Source: Alicyclobacillus tolerans (GTDB taxonomy: Bacteria > Bacillota > Bacilli > Alicyclobacillales > Alicyclobacillaceae). Taken from it: 38,867 nucleotides of DNA. The notes beneath the pieces were generated by a model. It did not search any database. It worked only from the letters and a program-made list of their open reading frames with translations, and was not told where the DNA came from. Below, one piece after another: positions 31,897 to 38,867 of this stretch. Each line of letters begins with the position of its first letter. Positions within the stretch are counted from its first letter, which is position 1. The translations under genes and the position numbers were made by a program. The stretch lies in NCBI RefSeq assembly GCF_021739485.1, contig NZ_JAJFNK010000045.1:1-38867 (forward strand). The letters run 5' to 3'.

Positions 31897-32661
31897 ATGG
31901 AATTGCGTGAAGAAAACACCGTCGACGTGTTGATTGTTCTACCGGGGAATCAAGCAGAACTCGTTACCCTACCTATCAAGGGCCACCCGTTTGATACCTT
32001 TTTTCAAGGTCAACCGTATCGAACCGGACAACATGACGGGTATACATTTGCGTTTCTGATCCACGGCAAACAATACGGACTGACAAAAAACATTTCCATT
32101 GGCTCTGACCTTTTGTTCCAAGACATCTATGGTCCAATTGTGTTCGCGTATCCCCTGGCTTGTGTGACCCTTGAAGATGCCCTGGACATCGTCCGAAAGT
32201 ACGGTCTGCCAAAGGACGTCATCGACCGTCGTCTGTTCACACATCGAATTCCACTTCCCGGAGACGGGCACAATTTCGACGACCTAATTTATGACATACC
32301 GTGGTTCCGTTGGATCCCCAGCTACGAAGAAAGCCAGAAATACATCGTGCCGGGATATGACGAACTGTCGGTGGCCGTGTTTCAACTCATTATGTCCGAC
32401 CGACGCGGGTTTGCGTTGCGCTTTGCACATTCCGCCGGCTGGCACCCTGTGGTTCAAGGGTTTTCTTCGCCAGAGGCCTTAATTCAGTTTACTGAGTTTG
32501 CCATTTGCGAATACGAAACAAACCTCGAGCCCTGGTTTAACGACGTTCGGACGGGAAAATGGGCAAAGGACGAGGCGCGACGTACCTTGTCGGAACTCAC
32601 TGCGGTCATAAAAGCCATGAAAGCATCTGTTGAAGCCCTCGGTCCCAACCCACTGTATTAG
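31897..32661 (+). CDS. Hypothetical protein, possibly with a DUF3846-like N-terminal domain
   Basis: A 254 aa soluble protein, acidic, with no signal or helix. The N-terminal 90 residues (VDVLIVLPGNQAELVTLP, then HGKQYGLTKNISIG and DIYGPIVFAYP) follow the rhythm of DUF3846 domains of mobile-element and phage proteins; this is a weak match. The C-terminal half contains GFALRFAHSAGWHPVVQGF and ends in a helix. The ATG at 31897 has TTGGAGTG nine bases upstream; a GTG at 31885 would lie on that site. It follows the protease gene by about 170 bases, so a link is possible but not shown. Confidence 0.6.
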   Translation: MELREENTVDVLIVLPGNQAELVTLPIKGHPFDTFFQGQPYRTGQHDGYTFAFLIHGKQYGLTKNISIGSDLLFQDIYGPIVFAYPLACVTLEDALDIVRKYGLPKDVIDRRLFTHRIPLPGDGHNFDDLIYDIPWFRWIPSYEESQKYIVPGYDELSVAVFQLIMSDRRGFALRFAHSAGWHPVVQGFSSPEALIQFTEFAICEYETNLEPWFNDVRTGKWAKDEARRTLSELTAVIKAMKASVEALGPNPLY

Positions 32662-32909
32662 ATTCCAATTCTTAGCAAGCTGTGACACTCACTCACAACT
32701 GAGCCCCCCCTTGCGGCAATGGCAAGGAGAGTGGTCCGGGTCACAACGGGTTCACTTTAGAGGTGCACAACCCCCCAAATGTAGACTGAATTCATAGAAT
32801 ATCCCGTACCGAGAATAACACTTCAATCCTAAGTGTAATTCGCATGAAAGTGGCGTACCGTGTTGTATTGGCACGCCATTTGACTTTTGAGGTCTCGATA
32901 TTGGATTAA

Positions 32910-32993
32910 CGGCTCCTTTCGTATTGTAGCTCTGCATTGTCTACCATTAAGCAGTATGGACAATGTATTCTACGATGTTACGAAACGGAGCCG
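32910..32993. repeat. 84-bp imperfect palindrome
   Basis: CGGCTCC-TTTCGTA on the left and TACGAAA-C-GGAGCCG on the right are near-perfect complements. The pairing continues inward with GTAG/CTAC and CATTGTC/GACAATG, leaving only a short centre. The whole can fold as one hairpin of roughly 30 pairs. This resembles a miniature inverted-repeat element or a structured RNA; no transposase is nearby. Confidence 0.7.
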
Positions 32994-33075
32994 GTGTCGT
33001 TCATTATGACTAGTTTAAGAATTGGAGCGATTTAGTTCTAATTCATGAATTGTTAAACACGTATTATAGCTGAAT

Positions 33076-33110
33076 AAATGGGACAGTCCTCAATTGAAAC
33101 TGTCCCATTT
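33076..33110. terminator. Hairpin terminator downstream of the MFS gene
   Basis: AAATGGGACAGT and ACTGTCCCATTT form a 12-bp stem with an 11-base loop, four bases after the stop of the MFS gene. Only short T stretches follow, but the A/T-flanked GC stem suits a bidirectional terminator. Confidence 0.65.
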
Positions 33111-33113
33111 ATT

Positions 33114-34505
33114 TTAGGATGTAGCACTAGCTTGTCTACTAGAAGTCACTTTGAGTCGACGGTCGGCAATGGTCATGATTAGTGCGATGACGCTTACCGC
33201 AATCATGATGATAGCAATGTGATGAAGTCCGCCATCTGAAACTCTTGTGTGAAAAACAATACCGATTAATGCAGACGAGGCAATCGAACCAATGTACCCG
33301 AAGGTACGGAGTAGTCCTGAAGCTGTGGCGATCTGGTCCGAAGTAACCTGCAAGTACAGTGCCGTCTGATTGGAACTAGCCATTGTACCCATCGTGACTC
33401 CGAAGATTACGGTAATCAGCAAAATCCAGATGATTGAGGTGTTCGCTGTGAGAAAGAGCACTCCAATGGAGGCAACCATGGACGAGCCCGCACAAACAAT
33501 GAGTGGTCCGCGCACTAAGTTCCTTTTCGAAACGGGACCTACGATTAAAGCCGAAATTACGCTCATGGGTAGTATGAGAAGCCCGGCTTGCAGTGCTGAG
33601 GTTCCCCGTGCTGCACCGATCCATTCAGTAACACCATAAAGCACTGTATAGATGCACAACGTAGTCAATGAAAACCGAGCGTAGGTGCGAGTTAACGCTA
33701 AGTTGGAAGCGAGCATACGTACATCGATGAAAGGATGTTTTGTTCGCAACTCCCACCAAATGAGCAAAACGCCAAACACGACGGCGAGACCTAAGGCAGT
33801 CCACTCGGGACGAGGCAAGGAGAACAGGAATACCATCAGTGCGGTAATTGTTGCGGCGAATCCTACGATACCCGTGATATCAATACGAGATGAAATTTCC
33901 CGAACCGTCCTAGCACCCACCATAGGACCGTCCTTTGGAATCCAAAGAGCAGCCATGACAAATGCGACGAGTGCAAAGGGGATATTCACTAGAAATATTG
34001 TTCGCCATCCCCATGCATCCACGAGCACTCCACCAATCGGGAGTCCCACAGCGCCCGTGACGACTCCTGCAATCTGAAGTGCGCCCAGTACGTTTCCAGG
34101 TGGCTTTGACATCCCGGACGATTCTGCACGTCTACGAATGAGGAGCATCGCAGATGGATAGGCGGTAGAAGTCCCAATACCAATAAGAATTCGTGATACG
34201 ATCAACATGGTCAAGTCACGTCCAAATCCGCCTAACAAACCACCCAAAAGCACCATGAGGATACCTGCCAGAAATACCCTGCGAGGACCAAACTCCGCAG
34301 AAAGCTTTCCGGCAGTAGGTTGAGCGATCGAACTCGCTAGATAGAGAGCTGTGACTAGTATTGTGGTTTGAGCCACTGAAACATGCATAAATGCAGCGAT
34401 CGGCACGAGTGCCGTTGCAAGCATCGAGCTATTGATTGGATTAAGCGTGGATCCCATGTACAACGGTGCCACAAACCTCCAGGAGAAGGGGTTACCACTT
34501 TGCAT
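33114..34505 (-). CDS. MFS efflux transporter (DHA2-like)
   Basis: A 463 aa proton-driven exporter of the major facilitator superfamily. Motif A appears as GKLSAEFGPRRVFLAG and the exporter motif C as GALQIAGVVTGAVGLPIGG. Length and helix count (about 12 to 14) fit the EmrB/QacA-like DHA2 group. ATG at 34505 with GAGGAAG about eleven bases upstream. It is 15 bases after the isochorismatase gene and so shares its promoter, under the palindromic operators next to the TetR gene. Drug or metabolite export is expected; the actual compound is unknown. Confidence 0.9.
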   Translation of the reverse strand: MQSGNPFSWRFVAPLYMGSTLNPINSSMLATALVPIAAFMHVSVAQTTILVTALYLASSIAQPTAGKLSAEFGPRRVFLAGILMVLLGGLLGGFGRDLTMLIVSRILIGIGTSTAYPSAMLLIRRRAESSGMSKPPGNVLGALQIAGVVTGAVGLPIGGVLVDAWGWRTIFLVNIPFALVAFVMAALWIPKDGPMVGARTVREISSRIDITGIVGFAATITALMVFLFSLPRPEWTALGLAVVFGVLLIWWELRTKHPFIDVRMLASNLALTRTYARFSLTTLCIYTVLYGVTEWIGAARGTSALQAGLLILPMSVISALIVGPVSKRNLVRGPLIVCAGSSMVASIGVLFLTANTSIIWILLITVIFGVTMGTMASSNQTALYLQVTSDQIATASGLLRTFGYIGSIASSALIGIVFHTRVSDGGLHHIAIIMIAVSVIALIMTIADRRLKVTSSRQASATS

Positions 34506-34520
34506 GATTAGTTCACTTCC

Positions 34521-35087
34521 TCAGTCTATTGAGACTAATTCATTGATCCAATCGTCGACAGTCAACACATCAGCCTGACGAGGAAACACCTTCTCCATGA
34601 GCACACGATGAACTTCAGCATCAGTATCAGCACATGCATCCGAAAGCACTTTTATCGCAAGGTCCTTGTCTGCCGCTTCACGCAACGTAGACAGCACGAC
34701 TCCACTCGTGGCAATCCCGGTGAGAATTACAGTGTCAATTTGTTGCGCGCGAAGTATAATTTCCAAATTGCTTCCGGCGAATGCACTAACCCGGTACTTC
34801 GTAACAATCGCTTCACCATTCATCGGTCGTACGGATTCGTATATTTGCGTCGCATGGTCCGATACGGTCATACCACCAAATTGCGCAATTTGTGAGAAAG
34901 CCTTGTTTCTAGAACTTATCTCTGGGTATCCTTCACTAAAAGCGACTCGTACAAAGAAGACTGGGATATTGTATTTTCGTGCCGTTTCGACTGATTTTTG
35001 CACAGAACCTAACATTTCCGGGTTGTCTTGAAAGCGGGATACGATTCCATTCTGCATGTCCATTACGAGCAGTGCTGGTTTGTTCAT
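34521..35087 (-). CDS. Isochorismatase-family hydrolase
   Basis: A 188 aa cytoplasmic alpha/beta hydrolase-like enzyme. The family Asp is in LLVMDMQNG and the Lys in VTKYRVSAF. The position of the nucleophilic Cys of amidase-type members (T-x-x-CV) reads TSGVVLSTLREA, so Gly replaces Cys, as in true isochorismatases. Start ATG at 35087 with AGGAGTG nine bases upstream; the longer frame runs through the promoter and operators. It is first in an operon with an efflux pump and divergent from a TetR gene, a frequent arrangement for inducible detoxification units. Confidence 0.88.
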   Translation of the reverse strand: MNKPALLVMDMQNGIVSRFQDNPEMLGSVQKSVETARKYNIPVFFVRVAFSEGYPEISSRNKAFSQIAQFGGMTVSDHATQIYESVRPMNGEAIVTKYRVSAFAGSNLEIILRAQQIDTVILTGIATSGVVLSTLREAADKDLAIKVLSDACADTDAEVHRVLMEKVFPRQADVLTVDDWINELVSID

Positions 35088-35090
35088 GGG

Positions 35091-35171
35091 TTGTACACTC
35101 CTATCGCATTGAATTATAATAAGTGGAGAATTCTCCACCTGAGTATAAGCGGGGAATTCTCCACTTGTCAA
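35091..35171. promoter_or_regulatory. Divergent promoters with two palindromic TetR-type operators
   Basis: Operator 1 is the perfect 16-bp palindrome GTGGAGAATTCTCCAC (35123-35138). Operator 2, GCGGGGAATTCTCCAC (35149-35164), is a near copy 26 bases away. Minus promoter: TTGACA (35171-35166) and TATACT (35147-35142), 18 apart, with operator 2 in the spacer. Plus promoter: TTGTAC (35091) and TATAAT (35115-35120), 18 apart, with operator 1 over the start site. A bound TetR would block both. Confidence 0.8.
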
Positions 35172-35206
35172 CGAAATTCACAAATTTTATATTGGGACTG
35201 GATATC

Positions 35207-35794
35207 GTGAAGAGCATGGGAGAAGCAAAGGGTCGAACAGAGCGCCGCGATGCGGCTGAAAATCGCAAGCGAATATTAGATGCGGCAATTAAGCTTTTTG
35301 AACAACACGGTGTTGAGCAAGTCAGTATGAACCAAATTGCGATGGAAGCTCAAATTGGCTCAGGAACTCTTTACCGCCGTTATAAAAACAAAAGTGATTT
35401 ATGTCTGGATTTAATTAAAGACAACATCGCTCTGCTCTTCGAGGACATTCAGGTGTATTTAAAAGAGCATCAGACTGCTTCACCCCGTGAGCGCTTAAAA
35501 GGGGTACTCAGCCTTTTTATGAGCTTTCGCGAGAAAAAGCTTCAGTTGCTGACAGGTGTTGAAGAGGGCGCATTAGCGGGTAGTCATTTTCAGTTCAATT
35601 TGCACGAAATCGTCGTTCAACTTCTCAACGACATGAAAACAAACGAGCAGACCGAACCGAACACGACGTTTAAGGCTGATATGTTATTGGCGGCTTTAAG
35701 AAGTGATTCATATGTGTTTCAAAGAGATGTTCGCGGGTATTCGTCTGAATCGTTTTTGGAACAAATTTGCCTGACATTTTTCCCGGAGAAATAG
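35207..35794 (+). CDS. TetR-family transcriptional regulator
   Basis: A 195 aa repressor. The N-terminal helix-turn-helix is clear: RKRILDAAIKLFEQHGVEQVSMNQIA, then a recognition helix in IGSGTLYRRYKNKSDL; the C-terminal ligand domain is all-helical. The GTG at 35207 or the ATG at 35216 could be the start; neither has a strong ribosome site. The frame is open further up but crosses the operators. It is divergent from the isochorismatase/efflux operon and should repress that and itself through the two palindromes. Ligand unknown. Confidence 0.9.
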   Translation: MKSMGEAKGRTERRDAAENRKRILDAAIKLFEQHGVEQVSMNQIAMEAQIGSGTLYRRYKNKSDLCLDLIKDNIALLFEDIQVYLKEHQTASPRERLKGVLSLFMSFREKKLQLLTGVEEGALAGSHFQFNLHEIVVQLLNDMKTNEQTEPNTTFKADMLLAALRSDSYVFQRDVRGYSSESFLEQICLTFFPEK

Positions 35795-35950
35795 CGTACG
35801 GAGGTCCATGTACGTGAGCCATACACTCAATTCACAGTAGAAAGGCTCGCGGTTGAGCAGCCGTTTTTAAATTTTAAAATGGATTTATGACATTCGCGCT
35901 TAATAACCCTTTTCCATCCTTTTTGCATTAAACTGCTCCAATAGTTCAAT

Positions 35951-35976
35951 AAAAAACGCCCCGCTTAGGACGTTTT
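35951..35976 (-). terminator. Intrinsic terminator after the LysE-type gene
   Basis: On the minus strand AAAACGTCC, a short loop and GGGGCGTTTTTT give a stem ending in a T-run, about 30 bases after the LysE-type stop. The rest of 35795-36006 shows nothing else. Confidence 0.7.
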
Positions 35977-36006
35977 CAGGCGATATTCGAGAGGAATGGT
36001 GAGCTA

Positions 36007-36675
36007 TTATTGGCTTGCTTTTAATTTAAAGCGATGATCAAATAACGGATAAAGTGTCGTGTGAATCAACGTCCATAACATTTCCAATGCAAAGTATGCC
36101 ATCGCCAAGCTCGATAGAGTAAAAATGCCCCGTAGCACTTTTTCACCGATAAATTTGCGTGACCATGCCACCAACGACGAAATGCCTATACACCACGCAA
36201 ATGCTCCAACAGAAAAACCAATGAACAAGAACAATAACTTATCAACTAATGGCATACTTGCGATATGTGTCACAAAGCCGCCACCAATGCCACCCCAAAA
36301 AGCAATCCCAAACGGGTTCGCCAGTGAAAAAATGACTCCTGTTGTGAAATCACGATGTTCTTTCTTAGTGGTATCCAACTTCAAATCAAGCGGCTTACGA
36401 GCGTCCAGAAATGATAACCATGCCATACGAAGTAAAAAGGCGACTCCTGCAATGCCCAAAATAATCTGTACAGGTAAAAAGTGAAATACAAGAGCCACAC
36501 CTGTTAAACCAATAATTGCCCACACTAAATCACCTAATAAAGCCCCCAATTGTACTAGAAATGACGGAATAAACCCTCTCTGTAATCCCCTACGTAGGGC
36601 TTCAGTATTTACGGCTCCTGGAGCGGCACTATAAACAAAGCCAAGTACACAAGCCGTAATTATTAAAGGTACCAT
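36007..36675 (-). CDS. LysE-type amino acid exporter
   Basis: A 222 aa membrane protein with six helices of the LysE/RhtB family. It begins MVPLIITACVLGFVYSAAPGAVNTEALRRG, the usual start with the PGP-like PGA motif in the first loop, and has FSLANPFGIAFWGG in the middle. The ATG at 36675 with AAGGAGGGG ten bases upstream is preferred to a start 69 bases earlier. It is a single gene with its own terminator. The exported compound cannot be read from sequence. Confidence 0.85.
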   Translation of the reverse strand: MVPLIITACVLGFVYSAAPGAVNTEALRRGLQRGFIPSFLVQLGALLGDLVWAIIGLTGVALVFHFLPVQIILGIAGVAFLLRMAWLSFLDARKPLDLKLDTTKKEHRDFTTGVIFSLANPFGIAFWGGIGGGFVTHIASMPLVDKLLFLFIGFSVGAFAWCIGISSLVAWSRKFIGEKVLRGIFTLSSLAMAYFALEMLWTLIHTTLYPLFDHRFKLKASQ

Positions 36676-36867
36676 CAGTACATCCCCTCCTTGACCTAAG
36701 ATAACTGAAAAGCATTTCCTTCGTCTATAGCACTCGTTATTCAATTTACCTGCCCGATAACGCCACTAGGATAGCAAGCCATCAACGAATGTTTATACAA
36801 GCGTGGTCCATCAATCACATGCATATAGGAATTATGCGGTGAATAATGTATTGACTACCACGATAGT

Positions 36868-37125
36868 CTATCTCATATCTGATGTCCCAAGCACAAACCG
36901 TGCTTGTTCTTCATTTTCTCGTTTCACATAGATTTCGTACTCGGACATCCTGTTGTCAAACCCGAGTTCACCACCATTCATATTACCTCCCATTTTAACG
37001 TAGAAAGGGATGCCTGCATTCTCAAGTTGTCCAGCAACACGAGTGTAATTCATGTCCCCCATTGTAACGTAGACACAAACCTTGCGGCGTCGAAACAACT
37101 TTCCAAGTGCAGCCAAAAAAGCCAT
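36868..37125 (-). CDS. DUF2007-like small protein
   Basis: An 85 aa soluble protein with a basic N-terminus (LGKLFRRRK). VYVTMGDMNYTRVAGQLENAGIPFYVK and the end YEIYVKRENEEQARFVLG follow the DUF2007 pattern (a small alpha/beta domain seen alone or fused to transporters and kinases). The ATG at 37125 has AAAAGGAG about eight bases upstream. Single gene. Function unknown; a signalling role is only suggested for the family. Confidence 0.7.
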   Translation of the reverse strand: MAFLAALGKLFRRRKVCVYVTMGDMNYTRVAGQLENAGIPFYVKMGGNMNGGELGFDNRMSEYEIYVKRENEEQARFVLGTSDMR

Positions 37126-37627
37126 GAAACACACTCCTTTTCGCACTCTTATTCCTCACCGTTGTCCGTAAATACCCACGCAGTACCACTCCAGAAGCAC
37201 CTTCGGTCGACGATCAACCCTCTATCAGCGTCACCCATATTCTGAACTGGAGGCATCACATTCGACTGCGTACGGGTCAGTGTGCCCACCATTTTTTCGA
37301 GACGGCGTAAGGAGCATCGATGAGACGGACACCCCATATATCTGCAAAAATGTTTATTTTTAAAGCCGAAGCCCACGTCCTGTCCGCTCGATAAAGTCCC
37401 ACTAACGCTCAAATGCCGAACTGCTTCTGGCAGATAACTGCCCAATAACCGAGCAACCGTAGCCAGTCATTCTTTGCACGTTCATGCAGAGTTCCAACTT
37501 TGCACCCAGGATGTACTACAGAATAATGTCACGGTCCGTGCTTTAGCTTCGTCTACTCTCTTGAAACAGCTCAGAGTAACTTTCAAGATGTACACCAAAG
37601 AAGCACTCACAAGGGAGACGATCAACT
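37126..37627. other. 502-bp region without a convincing gene
   Basis: A minus-strand frame reaches across 37149-37445, but it has no ribosome site and no family match. Near the right end lie CTTGAAA/TTTCAAG (37560-37587) and ACTCT/AGAGT, overlapping inverted repeats just upstream of the secreted protein gene. They could be a regulator site or the promoter region of that gene. Confidence 0.4.
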
Positions 37628-38554
37628 GTGAAATACAAGGCTGGCTTGATAGGGATTATGGCGACTAGTGCGATGACCACACAGATGTTGATGCCTGTGG
37701 TAGCTCATGCAAGTACGTCTGTGAAATATGCGCCAACAGCAATCGAGATGACGGGGCAACCTGCTGTGAACCCACAACATGTTGTAGCGAATGATCCTTG
37801 GTCTGGAAAGTCAACGAGTTGGGTCCCTCTATATTACTTGCAAGCAGCATTGCAATCCATTGGGGTCCATACAACATGGAATGGAAACACGCTAAATGTT
37901 ACCTCAACGCCTAGCGGCTGGATTGTAAATGTAAGTGGAGCGCCTCAGACTGGAGCACCACCTGCTGGTGAAATGCAATTTTCTATCAATGGCAATCAAG
38001 ATGACTTTATAAGAGCACCTAAGCTAACTGCGAATGACCCTGCATCGAAGGCTCCAACAACGTATGTACCGATCTACTACGCGAACCTATTCCTTAAACA
38101 ACGGTTGCAGATGAATGGAACTTGGACAGGTGATACATGGAGCATGATATCTCAACTAAATAAGTACTCAAATGAGATAACTTTAATCAATGGTAAGGGA
38201 TATGATGTTCCGGGCACTGCATATGATGTTACTCGCACTACACCGAATGCATCTGTTCAAGCCCCCTCTGGCGAGACGTTGTCAGCGTGGATTGGTGAAA
38301 AGATGGCGTCGGATGGACACAACCAGTTTGTTTTCTTCTTTCTCAACGGTAAGTATTTGGGGACCGATACTGCAAAACCCAGTCTAGAGATTACAAGTGC
38401 TAAGGCTGTTGGAAATGGCATTGCTGTTACCTACCCGGTTTACAAGAAGAATGACTCTTTTGCCAATCCAACTGGAACACCGGTTACGATTACTTACACG
38501 TGGAATGGTTCGAAATTGATCCCAAACAAACCTTATCCAAGTCAATTTAGTTGA
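37628..38554 (+). CDS. Secreted protein with stalk-like repeats and an LppP/LprE-like C-terminal domain
   Basis: A 308 aa exported protein. Signal peptide 1-28 ends VVAHAS. Two related segments follow, STSWVPLYYLQAALQSIG (about 62-79) and PTTYVPIYYANLFLKQRL (about 137-154), each followed by a W-x-G-x-T strand, like copper amine oxidase N-terminal (stalk) domains. The C-terminal part, FVFFFLNGKYLGTDT and ITYTWNGSKLIP, resembles LppP/LprE family domains. There is no lipobox, so it is likely released or wall-attached. GTG start with GGGAG about ten bases upstream. A terminator follows. Function unknown. Confidence 0.75.
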   Translation: MKYKAGLIGIMATSAMTTQMLMPVVAHASTSVKYAPTAIEMTGQPAVNPQHVVANDPWSGKSTSWVPLYYLQAALQSIGVHTTWNGNTLNVTSTPSGWIVNVSGAPQTGAPPAGEMQFSINGNQDDFIRAPKLTANDPASKAPTTYVPIYYANLFLKQRLQMNGTWTGDTWSMISQLNKYSNEITLINGKGYDVPGTAYDVTRTTPNASVQAPSGETLSAWIGEKMASDGHNQFVFFFLNGKYLGTDTAKPSLEITSAKAVGNGIAVTYPVYKKNDSFANPTGTPVTITYTWNGSKLIPNKPYPSQFS

Positions 38555-38593
38555 TCGCCTCTTTAACGGGAATACAGTAATAAAAAGAAAGGT

Positions 38594-38636
38594 CAACGCC
38601 GAGCAGTCTCCTGCAATTATAGATTGCTCGGCGTTG
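38594..38636 (+). terminator. Intrinsic terminator after the secreted protein gene
   Basis: CAACGCCGAGCA pairs with TGCTCGGCGTTG, a 12-bp stem with a 19-base loop, followed by a T-rich stretch. It lies 40 bases after the stop. Confidence 0.75.
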
Positions 38637-38744
38637 CGTATTTCTCTCTTGTGCGCACTAACCGTTCACGACCGCTACTGTTATCCCTGCCGATGAATCC
38701 CACTGTGGCATCTGCTTCCATAGGCGCAGCTGCGATTCACTACA

Positions 38745-38795
38745 AGGTCTCACAGTATTTCGAGACCTGATCGTATCTAATCGATATACTGTGAG
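38745..38795. promoter_or_regulatory. Overlapping, mutually exclusive inverted repeats near the right edge
   Basis: AGGTCTC (38745-38751) pairs with GAGACCT (38762-38768). CTCACAGTAT (38749-38758) pairs with ATACTGTGAG (38786-38795). The two share the bases CTC, so only one hairpin can form at a time. No gene is visible in 38555-38867; the element may belong to the leader of a gene beyond the window. Confidence 0.4.
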
Positions 38796-38867
38796 CGTCA
38801 AATAGTGAACACCTTGCACTCTGTAATCAGTGGTCTTAGGCTGTCTACATAAAAGCCCCGCCGTCGG

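Larger units (their letters stand above)
32662..33113. other. 452-bp intergenic region rich in inverted repeats
   Basis: No open frame of note. It holds TGGCGT/ACGCCA around 32852-32880, the 84-bp palindrome at 32910-32993, AATTCATGAATT near 33040, and the terminator at 33076-33110. It is more AT-rich than its neighbours. It could be a decayed mobile-element insertion site or carry a structured RNA. Confidence 0.5.

Noticed and set aside
35123..35206. N-terminal extension of the TetR protein
   Set aside because: The extra codons are made of the operator palindromes and lie at or before the predicted transcription start.
37149..37445. 98-codon minus-strand frame next to the DUF2007-like gene
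   Set aside because: No ribosome site at any start, Arg/Cys-rich composition unlike neighbouring proteins, and no family resemblance. The last 47 codons look slightly more protein-like but remain unsupported.

Overview
The window looks like chromosomal DNA of a spore-forming, probably acidophilic member of the Bacilli, most likely an Alicyclobacillaceae relative. The clues are strong AGGAGG-type ribosome binding sites with frequent GTG/TTG starts, a GlpP-type glycerol antitermination system, YhcN/YlaJ and DUF2512 proteins typical of endospore formers, a b6-type quinol-oxidising complex, and a sulfocyanin-like protein plus a cupredoxin beside a CuA cytochrome oxidase. The species assignment is inference. 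No rRNA, tRNA, CRISPR array or intact insertion sequence was seen.

Layout. 1-3717 (minus): two paralogous b6-type cytochrome b modules. Each is preceded by a 33-38 aa one-helix micropeptide. The complete module also carries a subunit-IV-like partner, a small two-helix protein and a truncated haemoglobin. 3871-9666 (plus): the glycerol regulon glpF-glpK, glpD, a DUF1641 protein and glpP. glpF and glpD each have a leader terminator hairpin that GlpP would be expected to read through. 9717-12696 (minus): lutABC, L-lactate oxidation to pyruvate.

13516-23682 (minus): a long respiratory cluster. Read in the direction of transcription it holds a membrane protein, a UreH-like/SafE-type protein, a FixI/CopA-type copper ATPase, CtaG, a degenerate sulfocyanin-like lipoprotein, a cupredoxin, oxidase subunits II, I and III, a small membrane protein and a YhcN-like protein. 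Together these encode copper delivery, oxidase assembly, the oxidase and its likely blue-copper electron donor. 23822-26471: a KduD-like dehydrogenase, then a sodium:solute symporter with its DUF3311 partner. A second DUF1641 gene follows on the plus strand.

27523-30116 (minus): a cobalamin riboswitch with its own promoter and terminator controls an AIR-synthase-like kinase (CblS-like) and an NCS1 permease. This is a probable alpha-ribazole or benzimidazole salvage operon in which the permease is the new element. 30285-32661 (plus): a membrane-anchored FN3 and chymotrypsin-fold protease whose predicted nucleophile is Cys rather than Ser, followed by an unrecognised protein. 33114-35794: a divergent efflux pump/isochorismatase and TetR unit with two palindromic operators lying on the promoters. 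36007-38554: a LysE-type exporter, a DUF2007-like protein and a secreted stalk plus LppP/LprE-like protein.

The most notable items are the B12-riboswitch/NCS1/CblS operon, the Cys-nucleophile protease, the sulfocyanin homologue that has lost copper ligands, a glycerol kinase lacking the HPr-phosphorylated histidine, and the micropeptides attached to both cytochrome b genes.
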